This document shows, piece by piece, positions 27,512-40,354 of a stretch of 64,000 nucleotides of DNA. A program made the position numbers and the translations under genes. A model generated the notes under the pieces. It searched no databases, was not told where the DNA came from, and was given only the letters and a program-made list of their open reading frames with translations. The stretch lies in NCBI GenBank assembly GCA_019321725.1, contig JAGSPU010000052.1, forward strand, positions 1,860,001 through 1,924,000, in the 5' to 3' direction. The DNA comes from Paulownia fortunei. Its lineage: Eukaryota; Streptophyta; Magnoliopsida; Lamiales; Paulowniaceae. The first letter of the stretch is position 1, and every line of letters starts with the position of its first letter.

Positions 27512-29008
27512 TTGGGAATTGGGTGGGTTTTCTAAGAGGTTTTAGCTTTTAATGAAGTTGAATGTGGGAGATTCTTGGGAGGAGGAAGTGGAAGAGATCA
27601 ACAAAGTTTTCTGGAACGGATTGCCAATCTTTTGGGTTGAAAATTGGGACAGTCTTTGCCAGATTGAAAACAAATCGATTAATATAAAATGTTTTTTAAA
27701 ATAAATATTCGATTATAAATTGTATAGAAATTGAAATAAGTAATTAAACACGAATTAAAATTGATGATCCCACTGACCAACATTTAATAGTACTAAATTA
27801 CCTATCTTGTACTCAATTGAGACAAGGATAAATGTAAGTTCAGTTCTTGAACCATAAAATTATTACAATTAGCTTATTTTAATGATTTTGAGCTTTAACT
27901 TAAGTTGGTACAGCAAATGTTGAAAGAGTTGAGCTGAATATCAAGGTTAGAAAAACTTGAGCTTGAGCCTACACTTTACTCAAGCCTGTTCTTGCACATC
28001 ATACTAGTGCATGGTGTAAAGCATTGTTTTTCTTGCAAGGTGAGTGGATTTTTCTCTCTTTCTTTTATTTTTTAATAAATGAGACTACTTAATATTTTCA
28101 TATAAATCTTGTTTAAAAAGTTAATTTCTTATCAATAGAGATAGACATGTAATATTTATTTTGATTAAATCATAATTTTCTCATTCAATGTTGTTAGATT
28201 GTGTTTGGATTACAGAATTTGAGGGTTAAGGCAATAAATCCTCTCTTATTTGGATAATTTTCAATTATTTGGATTTGAAATACTTTTATAATTATTTTGA
28301 ATTATTATTTATATTATTAAAATAAAAATTCACTTAAAATTGAAATCATTTGAAATTCTTAACTTCAAAATTTCCTTCAAATCCAAATTGTTCACTGTAA
28401 ATGCAATCTAATTCTTTTTGAAAATATTGTCAAATGATACATTATTTTCTAAAAATATATATATTTTAAAAGTATTATCTTACTTAAAATATTGGCGTGA
28501 TAATACCAATTTTCAATCTTTTTTTAAAATAAAAAATATAAAGGCATAAAAAAAATCTCTTTTAAATTTTGCAAAAAATTGGATATTTTTTAAGGATGTT
28601 ATGTACTCAACATAATTGAGCACTAATCAAATTATGGGAATTAACATTTCTTACAACTTATTACATGGAGTGATCTAAAATATATCATAATATCGAAAGA
28701 TATAAAATAAATTTACATGATTTTTAAATCCTTACAAGGGAAGAATAACTAGGTTCATTAAGGGAAAAAAAGAAAAAAAAAACTAGGTTCATTAAGGTTG
28801 TCCCGTGATAATGTTACAAAATTCGTATGTGCCAAAAAAACAAAAAAAGAAAAAAGAAAAAGAAAACTGAAAAAGGGTAAGGATGTGGATATTGCAGACC
28901 AAATATACCCACAAACCCATATTCGCTGTCGTTGAGGAGAGTCCACCACACGCTCACTAGATTTCAGCTACCCATGGTTTCTGCAAAAATCTTCTCAGCC
29001 CGAAATTA
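27512..29008. promoter_or_regulatory. Shared upstream region of the divergent GLDH and LCYB genes
   Basis: About 1.5 kb separates the GLDH start codon from the first LCYB leader. It is AT-rich, with a patch of GAGCTGA/CTTGAGCTTGAGC words (27890-27990) that looks like an old repeat. I could not pick a convincing core promoter element for either side. Confidence 0.45.
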
Positions 29009-29042
29009 ATGCTTTCTTCGGCTTCACTCCCTCGTATTACGA
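29009..29042 (+). other. Possible upstream LCYB leader exon with an in-frame ATG
   Basis: An ATG at 29009 opens MLSSASLPRIT and meets a good donor (GTAAGT at 29043). An acceptor follows a T-rich tract at 29229-29231. Joining 29042 to 29232 keeps the frame (34 + 53 nt) into the LCYB ATG at 29285 and would add 29 residues. It may simply be a spliced 5' leader. The unspliced genomic sequence has stops between the two ATGs. Confidence 0.35.
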
Positions 29043-29284
29043 GTAAGTGAATAATCAGCTTCTTTTTCTGGTTTACTCTTCTCCAATCCAGGGAAGAAAT
29101 TCTTTAGGTTCTATCACAAAATGAACAAGTTCCTGTACGTATGCCCAATTCATGCTTCGTTTGTTGCCGCCAATTCAAGATTCTGATTTGAGAATTAGGA
29201 AATTCTTGAAACCCATATTTGTATTTGCCAGAACTAGAGGAACTCATTGGGATTTTATTGCAAAATCTAATCTTGTTAGAAGTT

Positions 29285-30796
29285 ATGGATACTCTACTCA
29301 AGACTCACAATAAGCTTCAATTTCTGCACCCAGTTCATGGGTTTGCAGATAAGGTTAGTGCCTTTAGCTCGTTGAAGCCTCAGAACCTTGAACCAAAGTT
29401 TCATTCCAAGAAATCCCACACTAAATTGAGTAAAGGTTTCTGTGTGAAGGCCAGTTCTAGTGCCCTTTTGGAGCTTGTGCCTGAAACCAAGAAGGAAAAT
29501 CTTGAATTTGAGCTCCCTATGTATGACCCTTCGAAAGGCCTTGTAGTGGATCTAGCTGTTGTAGGTGGGGGTCCTGCAGGACTTGCGGTGGCGCAGCAAG
29601 TTTCGGAGGCAGGGCTTTCTGTTTGCTCGATTGATCCTTCTCCCAAGTTGATTTGGCCTAACAACTATGGTGTGTGGGTGGATGAATTTGAGGCCATGGA
29701 TTTGTTGGATTGTTTGGACACAACGTGGTCCGGTGCTGTGGTGTACATTGATGATAAGTCGACTAAAGATCTTGATAGGCCTTATGGAAGGGTTAACAGA
29801 AAGCAGCTGAAATCGAAAATGATGCAGAAATGCATTTCGAATGGTGTTAAATTTCATCAAGCCAAGGTTGTGAAAGTAATTCATGAGGAATCCAAATCAT
29901 TATTGATATGCAATGATGGTGTTACTATTCAGGCTGCAGTGGTTCTTGATGCAACTGGGTTCTCCAGATGCCTTGTACAGTATGATAAGCCATATAACCC
30001 GGCTATCAAGTGGCTTATGGGATTTTAGCAGAAGTTGAAGAACATCCATTTGATACAAATAAGATGGTTTTTATGGATTGGCGAGACTCTCATCTTAATA
30101 ATAATAAAGAGCTGAAGAGAGGAATCGAAGGATTCCAACTTTTCTGTATGCAATGCCCTTTTCTTCACAAAGAATATTCCTAGAAGAAACTTCCCTTGTA
30201 GCTCGTCCTGGAGTACCTATGAAGGATATTCAGGAACGAATGGTTGCTCGACTGAGTCACTTAGGTATAAAAGTAAAGAGCATTGAAGAGGACGAGCACT
30301 GTGTGATTCCAATGGGGGCCCTCTGCCAGTGTTACCTCAGAGAGTTGTTGGAATTGGTGGTACTGCAGGGATGGTGCATCCTTCAACTGGCTATATGGTT
30401 GCAAGGACTTTGGCTGCTGCCCCAATTGTCGCTAATGCTATTGTTCAGTACCTAGGTTCTGATAGAGGCATTCTGGGTAATGACTTGTCTGCAGAAGTTT
30501 GGAAAGACTTGTGGCCTATAGAAAGGAGACGCCAAAGGGAATTTTTTTGTTTTGGGATGGATATTCTGCTTAAGCTTGATTTACATTCCACCAGAAGGTT
30601 TTTTGATGCTTTTTTTGACTTAGAACCTCGTTACTGGCATGGATTCTTGTCATCCCGGCTGTTTCTTCCTGAGCTCATACTTTTTGGGCTCTCCCTTTTT
30701 TCTCATGCCTCTAGTACTTCTAGGTTAGAGATTATGGCAAAGGGCACACTTCCTTTGGTAAATATGATCAACAACTTATTACAGGATAGAGAATGA
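29285..30796 (+). CDS. LCYB: Lycopene beta-cyclase, chloroplast, intronless, three frame breaks
   Basis: Adds beta-rings to lycopene to give beta-carotene, in plastid membranes. After a Ser/Lys-rich transit peptide (about residues 1-80) comes the FAD/NAD-binding fold LAVVGGGPAGLAVAQQVSEA, then WPNNYGVWVDEFEAMDLLDC and DATGFSRCLVQYDKPYNP. Further segments are VFMDWRDSHL, RIFLEETSLVARPGVPMKDI, GIGGTAGMVHPSTGYMVART and the ending LPLVNMINNLLQDRE. As in other plants the gene has no intron in the coding part. Three single missing bases, all in G runs at about 30001, 30116 and 30314-30318, shift the frame three times; with them restored the length is about 504 residues, normal for the family. Chromoplast-type CYC-B is a close relative, but the N- and C-termini fit LCYB better. 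A premature stop at 30026-30028 would otherwise remove half the enzyme. Confidence 0.93.
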
Positions 30797-33530
30797 ATAT
30801 GTTGTTTTTATTTTTTATATGTTACCCCAGGTGACATGTATATTTACCATTTATCTTTGGAACAAATGCAATATGAATTAGCTGCTTTCATGGCTTCTTT
30901 CTCCAGTTTCAGCTTTCTGATCTTGCTCTTTCTACTCAAGTAGCAAAATGCTTAAATATTTGTTGTTAAATCGCCAGCTTTACGGGTTTTTGCACGTTAA
31001 GTTGACTGTATAGCTCGTATAACTATGAAAAATGTGGATGCCCTGATCCTTTGACGTAAAGATCCTTTGATATCATTTTGAAAAACCGCTCTTTAATTTA
31101 TACGAGTTCTTGTGAGTTGACATTATGCAATTTAAAATGGATAAATCAATTTTTATATGAGGAAAGCATTATTCATCTGAATAGTTTGGTGAAGATTCTC
31201 AATTAGAACGATGGTACTCACATTTGACATTCTCTGAAAGTGTCAATGACTCGTTGATGTAAGCAAAGCTCGGAATTTCTCACTTCTCAGTGTGCTATTT
31301 GGTTTTCTTGTTTCCAGGAATAAAGCAGATTTCGTTGCTTTTGTCATCTGCATATTACACTTGATTGGGGTGCTCAGTTTTACTGTATAACAATAATATC
31401 ACACATCATACATCAACATCGTAAGTTGGCTACTAGTGTGATTATTATACAACTTTGGCGTAAATTATGGTACTTACGGTTATGCACCTTACTTGTCTTT
31501 TTTTTTTTGAGAAACTGTGCCTACAGGTTTTCTAATTTTTAACTAATAGGAATTATACACAATTCTACGATGATAGTTCTATTTGACGGTTGTAAATGCT
31601 TTGAATGACAGTAGCGTGCTTCTTGGTCAATGTGTAGAATGTGAGGTAATTTTAGTTTTAGTTGAAATACAATGAACATTGAACAATGCGAGGCTTATTC
31701 TCCCGAAATCTTCTGCCTGTCTCGTTTTATTATGATCATTTTGTGTTTGGGTAAAGATAAGTCGTGTGAACTGGTGATTGGGTTCTGATGAGCATTCTTT
31801 CTCTCCAAATCTCAAATGGGAGTCACTGGTATACTTTCTTCAGAATGATTTCCCTTCTTGGAATGCCTGTAACTGATCCTTCTGCTGCTGGAACCAACAT
31901 ACCACACCTGCAACGTACCTTGACTTGAGCAATGCAGGGGTGATTATAAGACTTCTCTACTAATCCTTTATATCTTTTTCTTTGTCAGCTGGTGACACCT
32001 TAAAGCTGTTTGTACATCTGTTTTTATAATCTATGAATCTTACAACGCCTTTAATAGAAATTTCAGTTTAAAATTTGACAGGAGCCAAGAGATAACAACA
32101 CAAGAATTTCAGTTCACTACTTCAGAGGGTTCAATCAAAGCATAACAGGACCATAACTTCTTGGTCACTACTTTGGAAGTGAGTAACTGCATCATAACTT
32201 CCTCAATGTGTGAGTCCTTAATATCATTTTGATCTCAGTAGTATCTTAACTTTGGAGTTATATCACAATATGAAAAATTAGTGTTAGCCTCTCTAACATG
32301 TTATGTATGATATAGATGATATTGTCTGAAAGGGACAGGACTGAGAAAACAATATCTTAGATTTGACTGGTATTAGAATAAAAGAAGACAAGTTTAGATT
32401 CATGTCATCACCTTGTATTAATCGCTTAGCTACTTCCATTATCAATTAGAGTTGATATAACTGTGAATATGGGCAAAATCCAAAGGGTTGGTTAGGCATA
32501 AGAGGTTTCTAGTAACTAATAAGCATGGGTAACAATAGCACACATTATCATTTCATCTACATGTAGGATGTTTTTAGTTTGGAGCGTATATGTTTGGTCT
32601 TACAACTCATTTAGCTATACGAACATGTATAGTGGCAAAGGAAACAATACCATGCAAGCTATTATGGGCAAGTAAGAGATATTTTAAAACATAAATTAGA
32701 CTCTCATAAGAATCAATTTTGCTATAATTGAGAGATATATCTGATTTTGTTAGTTTGTATTTCAATTCTTGTAATCAAATTCCTAATAGCAGTATTCTTG
32801 TAATCGAATTCCCAACACCTTATTAATAGCCATAACTCCTCTTTTTTAGCTGTGAATAACACGTGAAAAAAATACTAAATGAGAAAATCATTTCAAAATC
32901 TAATCATATAAACTCAAGTCAAATAATAACATTTATGTAGATTTTGTTGTGACCTTACAATTTTATCAAAGTATCAAAAGTTTGTATATCCTTTTCACTT
33001 TGGACATAGTTGAATAATATTAGCCTTTTAAACTAATTAGTGTATTATATATATTTCTCAAATATCTCATCATGATTTTTTAAAAGGTTTGTAACTGTTT
33101 GGAATGTGAGACCGCACTTCACATCTTCTATTCCAATTTGATGTTTTATCTCGTGTTGCACTTCTTAGGTACACGTCAACTGTATAAAAATATTTCCTTA
33201 AATATATATTTAGTGTGAATCAGAACATGTAATACCAATTAGAACAGAAGATTCGAATTGGTAAGATCGCTTTTTTTGGTACAATTGTTTTGAAAATGTA
33301 GGAGTGAAGAATTATCGGGAACAAGGAATCAAATGGAAATTCAAGGAGAGAAACTTTATAATGTTATTGCTCAATTTGGTTTTGAAAGAAATAATGTAGA
33401 GAATCAAAGGGATTTGATACCAAATATGAAATGCAACGTGCATTGATGCATAGTTTGGTTTTTGTTGTTGATGTTGAAACCTCGTATCTGGCCATATATA
33501 GGAGAAAACCAAGAGATGTAAAGCCTAAAA
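30797..33530. other. Intergenic between LCYB and the GUX gene
   Basis: No gene is supportable. Short frames are not conserved-looking. The first few hundred bases should be the LCYB 3' UTR. Confidence 0.6.
33495..33500 (+). promoter_or_regulatory. TATA-like box close to the GUX start codon
   Basis: TATATA lies only 31 bases before the first base of the ATG at 33531. If used, transcription would start almost at the ATG, giving an almost leaderless mRNA. Either the true promoter is further upstream or this TATA is not used. Confidence 0.25.
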
Positions 33531-35591
33531 ATGGCTTCCATGTTTTCCAAATGGAAGCACTTCACTTTTCCCTTCATCACTCTCTCCATTGCCCTCCTTT
33601 TTCTTGTCACTAACTACTTGTTTTTCACCATCAGCTACACGAGGCAGCTGCAAGATGAGTTTCAAAATGTGTCCACGTACCTTAAAAGCTTAAGAAATCC
33701 TGAGTGGTTCGAGGTTGTCTCCCAAGATATCAAAGATGAAAAAATCAAGATAGGATTGGTGAACATGGATCGGGTTAGGGATGAAGTCCTCACACACACA
33801 AAGAAAACATACCTTAAAAGCGTGAGAAATCCTGAATGGTTTGAGTTTGTTGCACGAGAGTTCAAAGATGAAACAATCAAGATAGGATTGGTATTGGATG
33901 GGATGACAGATGAAGTTCAAAACAAAAGCAAAGATGGTAAAGGTACATTTCGACCGTGTGGGGGAGGACATTCAATGGTCCGACTTGGCTCCTGAGAGGA
34001 TTGATGAAAATTCAAAGTGCCCGGATATCCCGATGCCAAGATTCGAAGATTATCAGGAGTTGGATGTGGTAGTTGCTAGTGTTTCTCGTTGTGAAGATGG
34101 TGGGTTGAGGGATGTTTTTCGGTTGCAAGTAAACTTGGTGGTGGCTAACTTACTAGTTAGAAGTGGGAGGAAGGACAACCGACCAGTGTTTGCTGTGTTT
34201 GTGGGGTCTTGTAAGCCTATGTGGGAGATTTTTAGATGTGATGACCTTTTGTGGAATGAAGGCAACTCTTGGGTTTACAAACCTGAATTGACAAGGATCA
34301 AAAAGTTGGTGCTCATGCCTGTGGGTGCATGCCAATTTGTCCCTCCATTTTCCAATTTTGGTATGCTTATGTGTTCTCTTAAGTTACATACTTGCCCCTC
34401 AGTTTCTCTTGATAGAACAGTTATTTCCTATAATCAAGAAACAATGAATATTAGAGTACTCTATATGGATCACCTTCATGCTAAGATTATTGAAGTACAT
34501 AGTTTGAAAAAGTTTATGGTGCCTAAAATGCTCCCTCCCCCAGATCAGATCTTCTATTCCAACTCTTGTTTCATATTATAGATGAGTGTCAAGATATTTG
34601 ATTATAGATCACATGCACTTGATGTATATGCCTAAACTACATGATGAAACACAAATTGAAGGTCATGTCTCAGTTGAATATTAATTAAGGTGTTTGGGAT
34701 GATTGAATTCCAGGTGAAGAACAATGGAGAACGCATAACCGCATAATTAGCCAAAGCAATCACCCTCTTCCGCAGCCAAGAGAGGCTTATGTTACTGTGC
34801 TGCATACCTCAGAAGACTATGTCTGCGGCGCAATAGTTTTGGCTCAAAGCATCATCCAATCAAACTCAACCAAAGATCTCATCCTGCTTGCTGATGACAA
34901 CATATCAGCAGAATCCATCGAGGGTCTCCAAGCAGCAGGATGGAAAACCAAACGCATCAAACGAATACGAAGCCCTTTTTCGAGGAAAAGTGCCTACAAC
35001 GAATGGAACTACAGCAAGCTCCGAATATGGCAACTCAAACAATATGACAAACTAATATTCATAGACGCTGATCTCATAGTGAACAGAAACCTGGACAAAT
35101 TCTTCTTGTACCCACAGCTGACAGCTGCTGGGAACTATGAGAAGCACCTTTTCAACTCCGGGCTGATGTTAGTGGAGCCATCTCAATGCACATTCAACAC
35201 TCTTATGAAGAAGATGTTGGTAGTGGAATCATACAATGGTGGTGATCAGGGGTTTCTCAACGAGATGTTCGCCTGGTGGCACCGCCTCCCTGCGCAGCTA
35301 AATTATCTCAAAGTTTTTGTGGATCGTAATGATCATCTACATTGGATAAACAAGGATGTGTACGCTGTGCATTACACCGGTTTGAAGCCCTGGAAGTGTT
35401 TCAAAGAACGTGATTGCAACTGGGATGTGTTAGAATTCCACAGATATGCGAGTAACTCGGCTCACAGGATGTGGTGGCGTGTTTACAGAACCATGCCCAA
35501 GAAACTGAGACCATATTGCTCACAGGATAGATACATAGTCAAGAATGCTACTTCTCCTAAGGGTCATCCAGTAGTGAACAAGGGTTTATAG
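33531..35591 (+). CDS. GUX: GUX-like UDP-glucuronate:xylan alpha-glucuronosyltransferase (GT8), two exons, one frame break
   Basis: A Golgi type II glycosyltransferase of family GT8, likely adding glucuronic acid side chains to xylan in cell walls. Exon 1 (33531-34360) starts with a short cytosolic tail and one membrane anchor (FITLSIALLFLVTNYLFF), then a lumenal stem carrying a 44-residue tandem duplication (33675-33938). The plant GUX-type domain with VASVSRCEDGGLRDVFRLQ and VLMPVGACQFVPPF follows. Exon 2 (34714-35591) holds the catalytic fold: YVTVLHTSEDYVCGAIVLAQ, the DxD metal site in FIDADLIVN, FNSGLMLVEPS, GGDQGFLNEMFAWWHRLP and HYTGLKPWKC. An extra A in the run at 33924-33927 shifts the frame; without it the product is about 568 residues, normal for GUX3-5-like members. 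The exact paralogue cannot be fixed by eye. Confidence 0.9.
33675..33938 (+). repeat. In-frame 132-bp tandem duplication within the GUX stem region
   Basis: Unit 1 (33675-33806) begins TYLKSLRNPEWFEVVSQ and unit 2 (33807-33938) begins TYLKSVRNPEWFEFVAR. Both contain IKIGLV and DEV. The offset is exactly 132 bases, or 44 codons. The copies have diverged at a number of residues, so the event is not recent. Confidence 0.9.
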
Positions 35592-36453
35592 CTATGGAAA
35601 ATTCAAGTGTTTTTTTCTTACAAGAATTGTGAAAACTCACATTCTCACTCACACTTGTTACTTAATTTGCCTACAACTTTTTCTTCTCTCTTGTGACATT
35701 TAATAAGACATAAATTTTCAATTTTCACATTTGCATTGGATTTGATTAAACAATGGCACGCCCTCGATTTCGGTTTGTTGAGCCTGTATCTTTTAAAGGG
35801 GCAACAACATCATAATGAAATAGCAATTAATTTGCTTTATGGCATGAAATTGCAATTTGTGCATTAGTTTTAACAGATTGATATTAATTTAGGCCTTAGA
35901 TATTTTAGTTGGGGTTCATCTTAGTACGTGTTGTCTATTCCTAGTACTGTCTTGGTCTGACTCTGTTTGATTTTATCATAAGTTTGTATTATATTTCATA
36001 TTACATATTACTTGTATGTTGTGCTTTATAAATTATACCATCTCTCTAATGCATTAATCAAATCCACCACATAATCTTTGATGAATTTAAGTCTACCAAG
36101 CGGAAGCAGAGATATTCATAAATTGCTTTATCATAATTTTTAGCAGATAACCCTAATTTAAATTTAATAATACATCCCAATAGGGACCATCAGTATATAT
36201 ATTTTATGGGCCAAATTTATTGGAGATAAATTAAAAACATAAAATATGTTCCTCTTCTAAAACTTAAACCCGAAGCAAATTGCAGAAAATAAACCAATTC
36301 AAACCGTCCATTTTTATTGAATATTAAAGATTGTTTCTCAAAAAATAAAAAAAAAACTGATACTGTTGAGAAGATCTACGGAAAAAGTTTCTCTTTCAAA
36401 CTCTGTTTTGTTTCTTTCTTTTGTTGCCACCCTCCATTGAAGACAATACGAAT
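35592..36453. other. Intergenic between the GUX gene and FIS1
   Basis: No coding sequence is visible. It holds the GUX 3' flank and, near its right end, the presumed FIS1 leader (after about 36300). Confidence 0.6.
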
Positions 36454-39400
36454 ATGGAGGGCAAGATTAATCAATTCTTCGAGTCTGTCACTAATTTCTT
36501 CGGCGGTGGAGACAACATCCCTTGGTCCACTCCTGATGTTATCCTCGTACGCATATTTCTCTCCCTCTATTATTTTTTTTCTCCAGTTTTTTTCTAACTA
36601 AAATTTTCTATATAAATTGCGATAATCGGCCAGAATAGAATTTTTTTGGCTTTATGTCCTTATTCCTGGAATGGGTTTTCAATTTCTGTTGTAAAGATAC
36701 AAACTTCTTGAGTAAGTTAATATTTATCTTTAGGGATGCGTTTTTTTTACTTTTCTTTTTTTGTTGTTTCAAAAACATCTGCATAAAATTTTGCTCGTAT
36801 GTAATGGAAAGAAAACTGTTTGTGTGTATGTCTGAAAGATGCTTTGGATTGTTGTTTGCGCATTTTAGATATGGGTTTTATGTGTTTGTGAATTCTCTGA
36901 AATGGATGTAAGGTCTGATATGAAAGGGAAAATGTAGGTTATGAGCAGTATGAAGGGGTGTAGTTTGAGAGAGGTGCCCGTGGAGTTTGGTTGGATGCAA
37001 GAAAAGTTTGTTTCTTGGAGGAATTTTGACGGTATATATTGGGTTTGGAGTTTTACTGACCCTGTTGTGGTGGTGTTTGCTTAATGATTTTGGCTTTATG
37101 AGATATTTTTGGGTTATTCAATTCTAGGAAGGTCTTGACAGTATTATTTGTTTCATGTGTTGAGGTTTTGAGGCCATATGTGAATGATATTGAGGTCCTA
37201 ACAACAGGTAGATGGTAATTATGGATTAGGTGTTTGTCCATTGAATAGATAGCATCTTTTGAGGGGCTTATTTTAGTGTAGTGAATTTCTGTTAATTGGT
37301 TTATAGCTAAGGATAGTTGCTCCTTACTTTTGAGAGCTTATGAAAGTGGACTATTTAATGAATCTAAAGGATCTGGCATTTAAACTTATGGAGACTCATA
37401 GAAGTTACATATTCATGAATTTTACTGGGAATTTAGGTCAATGACTATTACATTTAAATATTCCAATGTGAAGGCCTTAGTCAATAAGTTGATGGACATC
37501 TCAAAGGCATAAACTAAGAAATGCACCTCAATGAGCAACTTGAAAGTTCCTGAATACTTCAGTTGCAAGCATCCAATGGAAGATTTATGCCCCTCAGATC
37601 TTTCGGCACTATTGCATTGTGATAAATATGGAGCTGGATTATTATAACCAGACGCCACATAGAGCTTTGTACAAATCATAAATCACCTTTCCCTTTAATT
37701 ACAAGTTTGGTGATTGCATTTGGGTGATTATTAGTGGAATGCCATGGCAAATAATTAGTGTTAATTGCGTCTCTCTAACAAAAGCTCTATTATCTTTGTA
37801 AAACTGATGTGAAACTGGAGCATAGAATTGGAACTTGGACCAATGGGTATATTAAGTGAGGTAAGCCATTATAGAACTTTCTTTCCTAATTAGTAGTTTA
37901 ATAACAAATGCGATAAATTTTTTAAGTAACCTTCCATGCCAAATTCCTTTTATCTAGTTTAGTCTTGCAGTATCCTTGTTGGTTCCAGTCATCATATTCA
38001 ACAACTCCCTCTTTTAGCGGCACCCGGTATTAAAACTACATTCAATCTGGGCTTATGTCATCCTGCAGACATTGACCTTGTCTGCCCTTAGAGTTAAGAG
38101 TATGTGAGAAACTATGCTTCATTTGTGCTTGTTCTCACTGCAGGGGAAATCTTTATATCTTTTCTAAAGTACTTTCACTTTTGGTAGAGACACCTGATTC
38201 TTCCCCTAGCCCTTCTATCTTTTATTATCATGCACAGTTTGCTTTTAGTTGGACCTTTAGTTTAGGTCAATTCAATACTTTTTGGTTAGTTTTTCACTTG
38301 CATATATTAGGTATTTCTTAGGAGTTCTGTGATTTTTGGTATGCCTAATGATGCGTATGTGTGTGTGACAGAATGAAAATCCAAGTTGGAGGAAACAATC
38401 TATGAATTTTGTTAGATCAGTCAATATGAAAAATATAAAAGAGTCACACCGTGTATATGAAGTAAAGGACGAGTTGTATGTAATATACATCAATAAATCA
38501 AATTGTTATTAGTTACCCAAAGGGGTGTTTGTCCATTACCCTGGAACACAATACAAAGCTTAATGTATTTCAAATGAAGAGTTAAAACTGAAGTCTCAAC
38601 CAAACTGGATGGTGCATCACTTTAGCACTTCACTTTGTCTATCATCCTGGAAATTTCCTTAAATTTGATTCATTTCCCTTAGAGAAGAAGAAGGAAAAGA
38701 TTATTAGTGCTTGTCATTCTGTATTGCAGATGCTAGTTGTATTTACCCCTTGGACGTCTAATGTGCATTAACTTCTGAAATCTCCTCTGAATACTTGTCT
38801 CTTTTCTGGATAGGCATTCATTGATTGAATAAGTAATGCTAGTGCCATCAATTGACTTATTGATCAGATTATCTTTTATAAGCTAATTTAACTGTTATAC
38901 ATCTTATGTGACCATCTATCTTACATGTTCTGTCTTTTAACTGTCTAGTGCCTTAGTGTTCAATATTTTATACTATTGCAGAGCTGTGAGAGAGAAGTTG
39001 CGGAGGCTAGCAAAGATGAATCTAATGATCGAACAAATGAAAGTATTATGCGATTGTCATGGGCTCTTGTTCATTCCAGACAACCTGAAGATGTGCAGCG
39101 AGGGATAGCCATGCTTGAAGGTTAAATTTTAGATGGGCCAAATTTATAATTTGAGCTTTTGGCCTCAAGTATTAATAAATATCAGTATCTGGACTAATTG
39201 ATCCTTTTTGACTGTATAGCAGACACTATTAATAGTCAGAGTTGCATAGTTCCTTTTTTTGCTGCTTGAGTGATTGGCCCTCCTTGATCACATTACATGT
39301 ACAACAGTTTCTTCTTATGTTGCTGTTACTGTTCTCTTGTTGCTGCCAGTTTCATTTTAGCTCTTTGGTGGTTGCATGTGTGATTGAGTTGTCTTCGTCT

Positions 39401-40354
39401 TTGCGTGAACCTCTCCCAAATTTATTGCAGCCTATGTGTATAATGGTACCTGATCAACAATGGTATTTGGATGTTCATTTTGGCAATAGTTGAATATGAA
39501 GTCTTTATAAAGAAATTCCATACCCAACGTGAGCTTTGTTCCCATCTCTTATAATGGATAAAGATCTTTTTAAGTCTTTATTTTTTAACATTATATGAAG
39601 AGATTATCGTCATGAAAATCTTGTTAGTTGTGTGATTTTTTTCAAATTTCATCTTCTGAAGTTGTTCTGTTTTAGATGTACTTTGCTTTGCCCTGCCTCC
39701 CAATTAACTTCTTTTCCTATCTTATACAATTGACTGAATGCAGTGGTGCATTTGACATTTGATGTTAGTTTGTGATTTATTTATGTATGCATGATTTTTA
39801 CTGGCAGCTTCACTAACCAACACTAATAGTCCATTGCAAAAGAGAGAGAAACTTTATCTGCTCGCTGTTGGATATTACAGAAGTAGGGACTATTCAAGGA
39901 GCAGGCAGCTTCTAGACCAGTGCTTGGAGGTTTGTTATCGCATTTTCATTTTTAATGCTGTTTGTTATCCATTGACTTGTGTCCCTCTAGCTCGCATGCA
40001 GGGCTACTGCTCATGCTGAGCATGGAGGGTGGACTACGACTTTGAAATTCTTATATTGAAAATGATTTTCCTGACACTTTTCTTCTTAAAAAATTACCTT
40101 GTTCTATGTTTGTTAGATTGCGCCTGACTGGAGGCAAGCTCGCTCTCTAAAGAAAACTGTTGAAGATCGAATAACTAAAGGTAATTACCAAACTTTAAAG
40201 CTTAGATGTGCCTCTTTGATTATGACCATAGTTGGCCTGATCTTTATCATGTTCAATGTGCATTGCAGATGGCGTTATTGGAATTGGCATCACTGCAACT
40301 GCTGCTGGACTTATAGCAGGTGGGATAGCAGCTGCATTGGCTCGGAAGAACTGA
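36454..40354 (+). CDS. FIS1: Mitochondrial/peroxisomal fission 1 protein, five exons, intact
   Basis: A tail-anchored adaptor in the outer membranes of mitochondria and peroxisomes that supports dynamin-related division. Exons are 36454-36546, 38982-39120, 39808-39929, 40117-40180 and 40269-40354, all GT-AG, giving 167 residues (family about 150-170). The N-terminal helix is MEGKINQFFESVTNFFGGGD. The TPR-like core includes RLSWALVHSRQPEDVQRGIA and KLYLLAVGYYRSRDYSRSRQ. The tail anchor is GVIGIGITATAAGLIAGGIA, ending in a basic ARKN. Intron 1 is long (2435 bases). A candidate poly-A signal AATAAA sits at 40427-40432, 73 bases after the stop. The whole frame is undamaged. It resembles Arabidopsis FIS1A/BIGYIN. 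Confidence 0.96.

Noticed and set aside
29401..29884. Two minus-strand open frames of 87 and 110 residues
   Set aside because: Shadows of the LCYB coding frame, with no independent similarity.
37422..37679. An 85-residue open frame on the minus strand in FIS1 intron 1, thought of as a retrotransposon polyprotein fragment
   Set aside because: No convincing reverse transcriptase, integrase or RNase H motif could be recognised, and its composition does not separate it from chance.
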